A stretch of DNA of 64,000 nt from Erwinia psidii. GTDB taxonomy: Bacteria > Pseudomonadota > Gammaproteobacteria > Enterobacterales > Enterobacteriaceae. The translations under genes and the position numbers were made by a program. Location of the stretch: NCBI RefSeq assembly GCF_003846135.1, contig NZ_RHHM01000004.1, positions 124,001 to 188,000 on the forward strand, given 5' to 3'. This document shows positions 28,820 to 37,894 of this stretch, piece after piece. The first letter of the stretch is position 1, and every line of letters starts with the position of its first letter. Under the pieces are notes generated by a model that ran no database searches, was not told the DNA's origin, and saw only the letters and a program-made list of their open reading frames with translations.

Positions 28820-29695
28820 TCACCACTTACGCGCCCGAAGCCATTCATTCACCAGCATGGGCCAGCTGGCAAGCGGCAGATCGGCTACGTTGCGAATACC
28901 AAAACCGTGGCCGCCTTGCTCATAGAAGTGCAGCTCGCTGGCAACTTTCTTCTCACGTAGCGCGCTGAACATGACCATGCTGTTATTAATCGGCACTGAC
29001 CGATCGTTTACGGCGTGGATCAGCAATGTTTGCGGTGTTTCCTCTGTGACACGGGTTTCCAGTGACCAGTTGTCAATCTCCTTCTGGGTGGGATGTTCGC
29101 CCAGCAGGCGCTGACGTGAATCCGGGTGTGCCAGCCCCTCACGCATACTGATCACCGGATAAATCAGCACCAGCGCATCGGGTCTGGCGGACAGTGAGTC
29201 GGCTATATCCTGTACCGGGTAGCATTTTTCAGCAAAGCGCGTACCGACGCTCCCTGCCACATAACCCCCGGCAGAAAAGCCCATCATAACCACACGCTTG
29301 CCGTTCAGACCCTGTGAGGCACGATGACGCAGGATGCGAACGGCCCGTTGTGCATCAGCCAGCGGGGCATCGGCTCCTTCATGGTGTCCATCCTGTGGGA
29401 AGCGGTAGGTCATGACTGCCAGCGTATAGCCCATATTGGTGAAGAACATCGCCAGTGCGCTGCCTTCTTTATCAATCATTATCTGTTCAAACGCCCCGCC
29501 TGGCGCGACCAGCAGCGTTGTGCCGTTTGACTCTTCCGGGTGCCAGAAGGCGATTTCCGGACAGCGCACGCCAGAGGCGGCACGATCGTGAGGCTGGTAT
29601 TCCTCTGCCAGATCAATAATTTGTGGCTGCACCTGTGAATCACTGGCACCGGGAGCATCTCCGGTCGGCCAGATATTGATTATTTCAGTTTTCAT
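28820..29695 (-). CDS. Alpha/beta hydrolase, acetyl-xylan-esterase/BD-FAE-like
   Basis: 291 aa, cytoplasmic (no signal peptide). The catalytic triad can be placed: Ser141 in GFSAGG, Asp231 in AVNDRSVP and His263 in GGHGFG. The oxyanion-side strand VAPGGAF lies at residues 63-69. This arrangement is that of small carbohydrate/feruloyl esterases annotated as acetyl-xylan esterase or BD-FAE. The substrate is not known. It is convergent with yhjJ (63 bp apart) and not part of the E. coli order, so it belongs to the accessory block between yhjJ and kdgK. Confidence 0.85.
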   Translation of the reverse strand: MKTEIINIWPTGDAPGASDSQVQPQIIDLAEEYQPHDRAASGVRCPEIAFWHPEESNGTTLLVAPGGAFEQIMIDKEGSALAMFFTNMGYTLAVMTYRFPQDGHHEGADAPLADAQRAVRILRHRASQGLNGKRVVMMGFSAGGYVAGSVGTRFAEKCYPVQDIADSLSARPDALVLIYPVISMREGLAHPDSRQRLLGEHPTQKEIDNWSLETRVTEETPQTLLIHAVNDRSVPINNSMVMFSALREKKVASELHFYEQGGHGFGIRNVADLPLASWPMLVNEWLRARKW

Positions 29696-30582
29696 CGATA
29701 CTCCTGTTTATCGTTTTTAGTATGGCAAAGTCCGCAAAGAAATCGTCATACGGGTGCAATATAAGCATTGCCGATAAATTATTATTTCGTCCAGAAAATA
29801 TCGCAGATGCCACTGTGTTTCAGACTATGCCTGAATAAGGTATTAAATAACGAAGATCTCAGTTATTTATCAGGATGATTTGCTGACATATATACCTTGG
29901 TTTAAATATGTTTATTATTTCACCTTAAGTTAAATTGAGGCAATATTTATAATATTCATGTCATTAGTTGGTATCTCTTCTTCATTCTTAATTTTCTCAT
30001 CTGGCCTTTTATTCGCCATAGTGAAGTATTGTGAGATTATACTTTTCTGCTGAGGGAAATATGACATCGGCAACGGTGAAAATGCCCGGCAATGTGACGT
30101 CTGTTTCAACCGGTTTATGATTCAACGCTGGATTTCATTTTACAAGGCGAATGTGTCAGAAAGGGGAACATGATTGCGGTATACCTGTTGGCAGAATCGA
30201 AATGCATAAATAATCTTTAACCTGTATCTCGTTTGCACGAGACGTAATAAAGATAAGTTATTTATTTCAGAGTATTGATTTCCATATCAGGAAAAATCCA
30301 CAATCATTTCAGATTATAACGTAAATAATGATCTTTAAAATGTGCCAAAATAATAACGGTGCAATTTATTTAACCTTATATGATGAAATGAGATAAATTT
30401 TTGTCGATATATTTCAGTTGCTGAAAATTGATTTATTCAGAGTGGTTTTTTCATTAATATTTATACGGATTTTAACTTTTTAACTGTAGAGCGGTAATAT
30501 TTTTTTTACCAGAAAAAATAAACAGCTACGTTTGACACCGCTACAGTGACCGATTGTGGATAATATTTGTTCAGTTAGCAGC
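29696..30582. other. AT-rich stretch without recognised gene
   Basis: About 890 bp between the hydrolase start and the IS110-type relic. The sequence is strongly AT-rich and has no open frame of useful length on either strand. The first 100 bases must hold the hydrolase promoter (minus strand); otherwise I see nothing. Confidence 0.5.
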
Positions 30583-31712
30583 TAAGGCCCACAGAACCGT
30601 ATGATGGCTGGACTTTTACCTGTTGAACGCCCTTTGCGCGGTAAAGGAGGGAAGCACTATTGCACGCTAATGACATGGACATCTCCCCATGCAGGCTTCA
30701 GTGGGCCATGCTGTAAGCGCAAACCGACCGCAAAATAAAGAGGTGTCCCGTGGAACAAATTATCGGAATTGATCTGGCAAAGCGAGTTTTCAGGTTCATA
30801 TCGTTTCTCTACAGGGTGAAAAGAAGGTCAACAAAATGCTTACCCGTGAGAACTTTTATCGCTCAGCCACCATTGTCCAGAATTATTATGGAAGCCTGTG
30901 GCAGTGCCAATTACCGGGCACGGCAGTTCAGTCAATTCGGACATGAAGTTAAACAAATCAGTCCGCAATATGTGGCTCCCTTCAGAGTGGGAAGTGAAAA
31001 CGATTTAAATAATGCCATCGCTATCGTTGAGGCTGACAGCCGTCCGGGAATGCGTTATGTGCCAAAAAAAGCGTTGAGCAGCAGAATATTCAGTGTCTGC
31101 ACCGGGTTCGCCAGCGACGGATGAAAAACACAACGTCCCTCATCAACCCGATAAGAGGGGGCCTGGAATACGGTATTGCCATCCCGGAAGGCGCACATAA
31201 CATTATGGTCTGTCTGCCTGATGACCCGGAAGATGCATAAAATGAACTGGCGACACCAGGCCGCCAGCTGTTCCACGAGATGCTACAGGGACTGCATAGC
31301 AGTCAGCAGCGGCGGACGTAGGTCTTGCCCATATCAGTCAGCAAAATGAGAATACCGTCAGGCTACAGGGAATACCGGGTATCGGGCCACCGGGGGCATC
31401 AGCGCTGATCGTATTACTGGGTGACAGCAGTGATTTTCAACATGGCTGGTACTCTGGGGCCGGTCCCGAAGGAGCACAGCAGCGGCGGAAAGGTCAAACT
31501 CAGGGGAATAACGAAACGCGGGAACAGTGACCTGCGAGGGTTACTTATCCATGGCGCCCGTTCCGTGGTGTGACGCGTCGTAAACCTCCCTGATGAACGT
31601 TGTAGCGGCCGGTAACGCTGGCTGAAGGGAATAATCATCCGAAATGGCGTGAATAAAGCGGTTGTGGCCCAGTATTTTCCTGGTAGTACGGTCATCTCAG
31701 AAGGTGTTTTTT
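30583..31712 (+). mobile_element. Decayed IS110-family element
   Basis: A transposase start MEQIIGIDLAK at 30750 and inner blocks EACGSANYRARQFSQFGHEV, QYVAPFRVGSENDLNNA and, in other frames, SLINPIRGGLEYGIAIPEG and KVKLRGITKRGNSDLRGLL identify an IS110-family RuvC-like DEDD transposase. The frame changes several times (near 30780, 30870, 31110 and 31440) and there are stops, so it is dead. The roughly 165 bp before the ATG resemble the non-coding left end that in this family encodes the bridge RNA; the outer edges cannot be fixed because the family lacks long inverted repeats. Confidence 0.75.
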
Positions 31713-32213
31713 AATAACTGATCTGATTAACACCGATGATATTTTCATAAATAACCATAAATAACCATAAATAAACTGATGCCTGCAACTGGCAGCAATG
31801 ACATGCCCGCGCTATTAAGTTGCATTTCACGCACAGATCCACTGGAATTGCACGATATTTTATATTTATCCATAATGGTTTTCGTACCTGTAAACATATA
31901 AAATACAGCAAAATTTTTTTGACGAAGAGCCATGAGTCAATTTGACTGTCTTTCATTAAGTATCGTATGTGGATTTCTGGAAAAAATTGTTTTTATAAGC
32001 GCAATCGAGTTTTTTATTTTTATGTAAAAGATGACATTTTTTAACAACACAATTTATTCATTCTTTATTAAAAATGTGGAATTAGTCTCACAAATCGCTT
32101 TGTATTCCTTCTCAGTATCAATTGAATATGGGATCATATGGTGCTGATCTGGTGTGTAAAAAATTGTAGAATGTCACTCGTCAGGCCAGAGCGGCCGTAT
32201 CAGGAAATATAAA
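31713..32213. other. AT-rich region between IS relic and luxI-type gene
   Basis: No gene is recognised. A short direct repeat, ATAAATAACC in three near-copies, occurs at about 31745-31775. The last 150 bp must carry the promoter of the AHL synthase gene; CAGGAAATATAAA supplies its ribosome site just before 32214. Confidence 0.45.
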
Positions 32214-32846
32214 ATGCTTGAACTCTTTGACGTCAGCTATGAGGAACTGAAAACCACCCGTTCAGAAGAACTCTACCGGCTGCGAAAAAAAACCTTCAGT
32301 GACCGCCTCGGCTGGGAAGTATTGTGTAGCCAGGGCATGGAGTCGGATGAATTTGACGGCACCGGGACCCGGTATATTCTGGGCCTGTGCGGGGATAAAC
32401 TGGTGTGCAGCGTGAGGTTCACCGATCTTGACCGGCCGAACATGATCACCCACACCTTCAATGCCTGCTTCAGCACGGTCAGTCTCCCGACTGCAGGCAT
32501 TGAGTCCAGCCGTTTTTTTGTGGATAAGGCACGCGTACGCGCGTTGCTGGGTGAACGCTTTCCCGTCAGCCAGGTGCTGTTTCTTGCCATGGTGAACTGG
32601 GCGCAACATAACGGTTATGGCTGCATACACACTATTGTCAGCCGCCCTATGCTAACCATCCTGAGCCGTTCCGGCTGGCAATTTACGTTGCTGAAAGAAG
32701 CCTTTCTTAGTGAAAGGGAACGAATTTACCTGCTGAAGCTGCCAGCTGGAGATCGTGACCAGGAACAGCTGGCACGCGGTGTTGTCGCCAGAACAGATTG
32801 CGTAACCGACTTGCTGACTACCTGGCCACTGAGGCTGCCGGTCTGA
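32214..32846 (+). CDS. esaI: Acyl-homoserine lactone synthase, EsaI-like (LuxI family)
   Basis: 210 aa, the same length as EsaI of Pantoea stewartii and similar along its length. All LuxI-family invariant residues are in register: Arg24, Phe28, Trp34, Asp45, Asp48, Arg68, Glu97 and Arg100. Thr140, which in EsaI favours 3-oxo-acyl chains, is conserved, so a 3-oxo-hexanoyl-type AHL is the likely product (inference). The enzyme joins S-adenosylmethionine and acyl-ACP in the cytoplasm. Its 3' end overlaps that of the convergent luxR-type gene by 29 bp, the usual layout of esaI/esaR. IS relics lie on both sides. Confidence 0.92.
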   Translation: MLELFDVSYEELKTTRSEELYRLRKKTFSDRLGWEVLCSQGMESDEFDGTGTRYILGLCGDKLVCSVRFTDLDRPNMITHTFNACFSTVSLPTAGIESSRFFVDKARVRALLGERFPVSQVLFLAMVNWAQHNGYGCIHTIVSRPMLTILSRSGWQFTLLKEAFLSERERIYLLKLPAGDRDQEQLARGVVARTDCVTDLLTTWPLRLPV

Positions 32847-33573
32847 TAAGATCAAGTTCAATGCCAAGCCGGACCGCCTGTGGGGTATTACTGACGCCCA
32901 GTTTGAGAAGAACATTTTTCATATGAAATTTAACTGTACTCAGGGATATCCCCGCAATGACTGCGATTTCGGCATAGGTTTTACCCATACTGACCCAGTA
33001 CAACACCTCATTCTCCCGCGGTGAGAAGATGGCTTTCTCTTCGGCTGTCGCGGTCTTCATCGCCCCGGCGATATCAGGGCCAGCCAGCCGGTACATCTGC
33101 TCGTTGAAATCAATCAGCAGCATCTGGAGCACCGCCTGCTCAGATGACAGTCGCTGCTGTTGCTCCAGTCCTCCCTGATCATTGCATTTGATAATGAACG
33201 ACAGCAACGCCAGATTATTCATATGATCATGCAGCACAAACGTATATCCGTTAACGATATTGTACTGCCGGGACAGGGAAAAGATGCGGGTGAAGCGCAG
33301 CTCTGACATCAGGGTGATGTTTTCGTCCCAGGCAAACGGAGAGGTCCGTCTGAATGCGGTGAGGATCACCGGATCGGTTAACTGAAACTGCCCCGTCTGG
33401 TAAAGGCGGATCCACTCGTCAGGGTAACTGGAAATAATCAGTACATCGGAAGGGTTTTTCTTACCAACAACGGTATAAGCATACTCAAGTTCCCCGAACG
33501 GGGAGAGCTTTCTGTCTATGTAAGCCCTGAGCGTATCTTTCAGCGTTCGATTTTCACGAAAAAGGGAGAACAT
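32818..33573 (-). CDS. esaR: AHL-responsive transcription regulator, EsaR-like (LuxR family)
   Basis: 251 aa. An N-terminal autoinducer-binding domain (about 1-165) includes WIRLYQTGQFQLTDPVI and FAWDENITLMSELRFTRIF with the usual Trp/Tyr/Asp ligand residues. The C-terminal GerE/LuxR helix-turn-helix is at about 183-240 (SPRENEVLYWVSMGKTYAEI, then GISLSTVKFHMKNVLLKLGV). EsaR-type proteins repress without ligand and let go when AHL binds. A lux-box-like palindrome lies 42 bp upstream of its start, consistent with autorepression. Convergent with the synthase gene. Confidence 0.92.
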   Translation of the reverse strand: MFSLFRENRTLKDTLRAYIDRKLSPFGELEYAYTVVGKKNPSDVLIISSYPDEWIRLYQTGQFQLTDPVILTAFRRTSPFAWDENITLMSELRFTRIFSLSRQYNIVNGYTFVLHDHMNNLALLSFIIKCNDQGGLEQQQRLSSEQAVLQMLLIDFNEQMYRLAGPDIAGAMKTATAEEKAIFSPRENEVLYWVSMGKTYAEIAVIAGISLSTVKFHMKNVLLKLGVSNTPQAVRLGIELDLIRPAASVAR

Positions 33574-33614
33574 TCAGGCTCCGTATGACTTTTCATCTGC
33601 TTTTAAAACAGTAA

Positions 33615-33630
33615 CTATACCTAAGTACAG
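33615..33630 (-). promoter_or_regulatory. Putative lux/esa box upstream of the luxR-type gene
   Basis: CTATAC-CTAA-GTACAG is an inverted repeat with 5 of 6 pairs matching. On the minus strand it reads CTGTACTTAGGTATAG, inside GGCCTGTACTTAGG, which closely resembles the esa box GCCTGTACTATAGTGCAGGT at its left half. It lies 42-57 bp before the regulator start, a position able to overlap its promoter. Confidence 0.55.
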
Positions 33631-33885
33631 GCCCTCTAAAACTTAAGTATAGCTTACATATCATGCTGACCAGGTTACAATCAGTTTAGCTGTTAATACG
33701 GAAAAAAACTGACCTGCAAAGTCAGACCGTAAAATAATCAACACCAGGGAAAACCCCGACCGGACGGAACACATATAAAGTCTCCGCCGGAAAGGGGCCT
33801 GATCTTACCACCCGACAGCCCACCAATCAAACGCCAGCCACGTCGCCAGTATCCATTGCCTGCGCGGGAACAATACACACTAACA

Positions 33886-34648
33886 GGCTCTGTCGCATTA
33901 AGGCGGTGTCAGGTATGTGCTGTTTTTTTGTCATCTTTCCTGACTATGTTTCTGTTCCGAAAATATTTCCGACGCCTGCATTATCCTACAGATGTTATTG
34001 TGCAGTGTGTCCGCTGGTATCTGGCGTATTCACTCAGCCTGCGAAATCTGACAGAGCGCGGCATTATTGTTGACCATTCCACGCTTCACCGCCTGGTACC
34101 GCTGCTGGCCAGGGCATTCTGCCGGCACAAAGGTGCTGTGGGTCGCCGGTGGCGAATGAACGAAACCGATATAGGTGTCAGAGGACACTGGAAATATCTG
34201 TCGCCGTTGATACTGATGGTCAGACCATCGACGTGCTGCTGACGGGGCAACGGCAACCGCTCTGCGTTTCTTCCGCTGTGCCATCCGTTACCACGGTGAA
34301 GCGGAAACGGTGACCCTCGATAAAAGCGGCGGCAGCGCTGGGCATACTTCATGCCGGAAGGCCTGATGAAAAAACCATCACCGTCAGGCACAGCAATTAT
34401 CTGAATAACCCGGTTAAGCAGGACCATCGTACATTAAGTGCAGGATAAAACTGATGGCGGGATTCAACTCGTTCAGGCGTGCCCGGACGCTCCTTACTGG
34501 TATTGAGCTGGTATCATATGATACGTAAGGGCAATATCAATATCCGCAAAATGATGGATTGCCACCTGTCGAACAATGTTATCTGTTGAGCGTCTGAAAA
34601 TCCGCAATACTACTCTGCTGACTTTGTGTCGTTAATACGACAGAATCC
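33886..34648 (+). mobile_element. Decayed IS6-family (IS26-like) element
   Basis: Left end GGCTCTGTCGCATTAA (33886-33901) and right end TTAATACGACAGAATCC (34632-34648) are imperfect inverted repeats of IS6 type. Between them, KYFRRLHYPTDVIVQCVRWY, LAYSLSLRNL and GRRWRMNETDIGVRGHWKYL show the helix-turn-helix and first DDE Asp region (D changed to N in RRWRMNET). Later pieces (TVRHSNYLNNPVKQDHRT, WYHMIRKGNINI) appear in other frames. It is about 760 bp, slightly shorter than IS26, and dead through frameshifts and stops. Confidence 0.82.
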
Positions 34649-34728
34649 CTTTTATCGCTGTGCCGGAAAGAGGAACGCGATTGTTTAACGCTGGCACAAC
34701 TATCCGGGTTGCGCCGCAGGAGAAAACT

Positions 34729-36009
34729 ATGAGTTCACGCTGGCTGATTTTTGCTTTATCTCTCACCGCAGGGGTGCTGCTGGTCACGCTGCCAGTGCGG
34801 GCTGTTTCGCCTGCTTTTCTTGATAAGGCTGTGCTGGCCCAGGTAAGGGAGCAGCTGCACAATCATCAGGCCAGCGAACCGACCCAGCAGGCATGGCAAC
34901 AGCTGAAACGACAGGCTGATAAGGCGTTGCCTTTGCCGCTGATGAGCGTGACAGAAAAAGGGATGGTGCCGCCCAGCGGAACAAAGCATGACTATCTCAG
35001 CCTGAGTGCTTACTGGTGGCCGGACCCTCAGCATCCCCAGGGGCGGTGGGTTCGTCGCGATGGCGAAATTAATCCGGCCAGCAAAAATAACCAATCGGAT
35101 GGCGTCAGACTGGCGGCGTTTACCGCCAGGGTACAGACGCTGACGCTGGCCTGGTATTTTTCCGGTGAGCAGAAGTATGCCGACAGAGCGATGGCTCTGC
35201 TACGTTACTGGTTTATTAATCCGGCCAGTAAAATGAACCCCAACCTTAATTTTGCCCAAGGCGTGGAGGGCGTTGCGCCCGGACGCTCTGGCGGCATTCT
35301 TGATGGGCGATATCTCGCCACCCGCGTGGTGGATTCGGTGATTATACTGCGTTCAGCCCCAGGCTGGCAGCAAACGGATGAACAGGGTATCCGCGTCTGG
35401 ATGCAGGATTATCTGAGCTGGTTGAAAAACAGCAAAGCCGGAAAACGGGAAGCCAGAGCGAAGAACAATCATGGCAGCTGGTACAACGTCCAGGTCGCCG
35501 GCATTGCCTGGTATCTGGAAGATATGCCGTTGATCCGGCAGCAGGTTAGGGCGGCGAGAAGCAGAATGCAGCAGCAGATTGCTGCCGATGGCTCCCAGCC
35601 GCTGGAGCTACAGCGTACCCGCTCATTTCACTACAGTTACTTTAATCTTCAGGCGCTGGTGACGCTGGCCGTGCTGGCCGATAAAGCGGGGGCTGGCGAC
35701 CTGTGGCGACCTGACGTTAAAGATAAGGTAGCTATCGTTACCGCGCTGGATTTTATGGCTCCGTATATCGACAGCAGCAGGGCGTGGCCCTGGCCGACAC
35801 GCGACCGTCTCGGTCAGCGGCTGATCCCCCTGCTTTCGCAGGCAGACAGTAGCCTCAACAGCGACCATTATCAGCAGTGGGTGAAACAGGCCGATTTTAC
35901 CACTGAGGATAACGCTCAGCGCGGGGCATCAGACAATGCACGACGCGATACCTGGTTGCTGTCACTGCCTCGTTTTGCCCGGTGCCAGGTGGGCAGAAAG
36001 CCGTGTTGA
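34729..36009 (+). CDS. Alginate-lyase-family polysaccharide lyase, secreted to the periplasm
   Basis: 426 aa. The ATG at 34729 follows AGGAG and gives a signal peptide (MSSRWLIFALSLTAG, ending LPVRA). The fold family is alginate lyase PF05426 (alpha/alpha toroid): KHDYLSLSAYWWPDP near residue 90 and AKNNHGSWYNVQVAG near residue 247, where Asn-His and Tyr match the catalytic positions of AlgL-type enzymes. It probably cleaves a uronate-containing polysaccharide by beta-elimination; whether alginate or a plant or self-made glycan is unknown. It lies just before kdgK (convergent), whose product phosphorylates KDG, the end product of many such lyases; this may be a functional link or chance. Confidence 0.85.
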   Translation: MSSRWLIFALSLTAGVLLVTLPVRAVSPAFLDKAVLAQVREQLHNHQASEPTQQAWQQLKRQADKALPLPLMSVTEKGMVPPSGTKHDYLSLSAYWWPDPQHPQGRWVRRDGEINPASKNNQSDGVRLAAFTARVQTLTLAWYFSGEQKYADRAMALLRYWFINPASKMNPNLNFAQGVEGVAPGRSGGILDGRYLATRVVDSVIILRSAPGWQQTDEQGIRVWMQDYLSWLKNSKAGKREARAKNNHGSWYNVQVAGIAWYLEDMPLIRQQVRAARSRMQQQIAADGSQPLELQRTRSFHYSYFNLQALVTLAVLADKAGAGDLWRPDVKDKVAIVTALDFMAPYIDSSRAWPWPTRDRLGQRLIPLLSQADSSLNSDHYQQWVKQADFTTEDNAQRGASDNARRDTWLLSLPRFARCQVGRKPC

Positions 36010-36069
36010 CAGTTCAGACCCGGTGACAGCCAACGCCTGCCCCTTTCAGATTGCCGTCCCCCGCAGGAG

Positions 36070-37014
36070 TTACGCCGGTGGGCAGACAGGCATGGCGGAA
36101 AGCGGGATGATTGCCCCACGGTGTTGGATCACCGTACTGGCGGTCAGATGCCCGCGTCTGGCGGCCTCTTCGGCGCTGCCGCCCGTCAGTCTTACCGCCA
36201 GATAGCCTGCGCTGAACGAATCCCCGGCGGCGGTGGTATCCACCACGCTGCTGGTGGCAAGCCTGATGGCAGGGACATCAATCAACGGTTGCCCCTGTTG
36301 CGATACCAGACAGGATCCTGAACCACGCTTGACTACTACTTCGTTGACGCCAGCGGCATGGGTTCTGGCAATCACCTTATCAATGCTGGCTTTACCCCAC
36401 AGCAGATCTTCATCGTCCAGCGTCAGGAAGGCAATATCAGTACAGCTTAGCATTACCTGATAGGCTGACTGTGTTACTGCCGCTGATTGCCACAGCCGTG
36501 GCCGGTAGTTGTTGTCAAAAATAACCTGCCCACCATTCTGCCGACAGGTTGCCAGCAGGGCCAACAGCTTTTCCCGGCTCTGCGGGCTGAGAATGGCCAG
36601 GCTGATACCGCTGAGATAAAGACAGTCATAGTGGGCCAGTTGCTGACATATTTCCCCGGCGTGTTCGCTCTCCAGCCAGAAACGGGCGGCGGCGTCATTT
36701 CGCCAGTAGAGAAATGTCCGCTCCCCCTGTGCATCCGTTTCTATTACATACAAACCCGGAAGTTTGTTTTCCAACCGCTGAACAAGAGAAGTGCCGATTT
36801 TTTCCTGTTGCCAGGCCTCAATCATCTCACTGCTGAAACTGTCTGTGCCGAGGGCGGTCACATACTCTACATGCAGTTGCGATTGTGGTGCCTGGCGGGC
36901 GAGGTAAACCGCCGTGTTAAGCGTATCGCCGCCAAATCCCTGGTGTATATCGTTGTTTTTCTTTGAAAGTTCAATCATGCATTCACCGATAACGGCAATG
37001 TTTTTTTGCTTCAT
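36070..37014 (-). CDS. kdgK: 2-dehydro-3-deoxygluconokinase KdgK
   Basis: PfkB-family sugar kinase that converts 2-keto-3-deoxygluconate to KDPG in pectin/uronate breakdown. 314 aa from the ATG at 37014 (E. coli 309 aa), beginning MKQKNIAVIGECMIELS. PfkB signatures are seen: GGDTLNTAVYLARQ at the N-terminus and DTTAAGDSFSAGYLAVR with the catalytic Asp near the C-terminus. The frame is open to 37071; an ATG at 37020 (two residues longer) is equally possible. It keeps the E. coli neighbourhood (yhjJ, kdgK, yhjG) but with 7 kb inserted before it. Confidence 0.95.
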   Translation of the reverse strand: MKQKNIAVIGECMIELSKKNNDIHQGFGGDTLNTAVYLARQAPQSQLHVEYVTALGTDSFSSEMIEAWQQEKIGTSLVQRLENKLPGLYVIETDAQGERTFLYWRNDAAARFWLESEHAGEICQQLAHYDCLYLSGISLAILSPQSREKLLALLATCRQNGGQVIFDNNYRPRLWQSAAVTQSAYQVMLSCTDIAFLTLDDEDLLWGKASIDKVIARTHAAGVNEVVVKRGSGSCLVSQQGQPLIDVPAIRLATSSVVDTTAAGDSFSAGYLAVRLTGGSAEEAARRGHLTASTVIQHRGAIIPLSAMPVCPPA

Positions 37015-37071
37015 GGTCATCAACTCATCGGAAATTTGCTTCAGTCTCGTCGCACTGACTGGCAGAGTCAA

Positions 37072-37894
37072 TATTTTAAAACGATGTTTTATTTTTTATG
37101 AAGGATGGAAATACGCTGAAAAAGTCATCTGCCTGCCAACGCGGTTCGCAGGCTAAATCTCCCCGGCGAGTAATGTATTTCATCGGGCTGATACGCATTG
37201 GGGGGATATGTTTATACCGGCAAACCGAGCGCCAGCCTTTTGCCATAGCGTTCAACAGTGCGGGGGATCTCACTGGCGGTTAAACTATGGCCTGCCTTGC
37301 GATCACTGCTCTATCCTGTTTTTCAGCCAATGACTGTGTCGCGTGAGGGCCAGTTCCGGGCGATGTAACTGAGGTGACAGCACGGACTCAGGCAGGCGTG
37401 TCGGTTATCGGTTTTTCACCTGGTGGGTATCCTGCTGCTATTGCCAGCATCAGGGGCGACTGTACCCCTTAGCCTTGTTTGTAGTGTCATTACCGACCGG
37501 CCGATGGCTTCGGTTGTCAGAATATCTTCCGGCTTACCCTTACCGATTTTTAGCCGTGACCGGACAGATTTGTCCTGGCTGACGGTTAACCCGTCCAGCG
37601 CAAAACTGTCAGCGATAACCAGTCTCCTTCACTGTCGGGCGACGTAGGTCGTTACGCTGTTTTAAATCACCGGGTACCGCCGTCTTCAACCATGTTCACC
37701 AGGCGTTTGCAGCCTGTAATATATTGCTGTTCAGGTGATGTGCCTTGATGGTCAGACGTTGCTTGCTCTCAGACAGCGTGTGTCTGCCCTGAGCTGTCCC
37801 GCCCACTTTCCAGCAACCTGACAGCCCGCCTGATGTTGTTTCTGTTTGCCTCGTCTATCTTTACTGAACGCAGAAGTATGGAAGAGGACGAAGC
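37072..37894. other. Gene-poor stretch where E. coli has pdeH (yhjH)
   Basis: About 820 bp with no convincing gene. On the minus strand a short unbroken piece (about 37640-37480) reads DGLTVSQDKSVRSRLKIGKG and on to EDILTTEAIGRSVMTLQTRL, then meets stops. I cannot assign it to a family and it does not resemble PdeH. The region looks like decayed coding DNA of unknown origin. The yhjG ribosome site (GGAAGAGGACGAAGC) is at its right edge. Confidence 0.4.

Noticed and set aside
31711..31956. 81-aa minus-strand frame between the IS110 relic and luxI
   Set aside because: AT-rich, aromatic-rich composition, no ribosome site, and its end is built on the short ATAAATAACC repeat.
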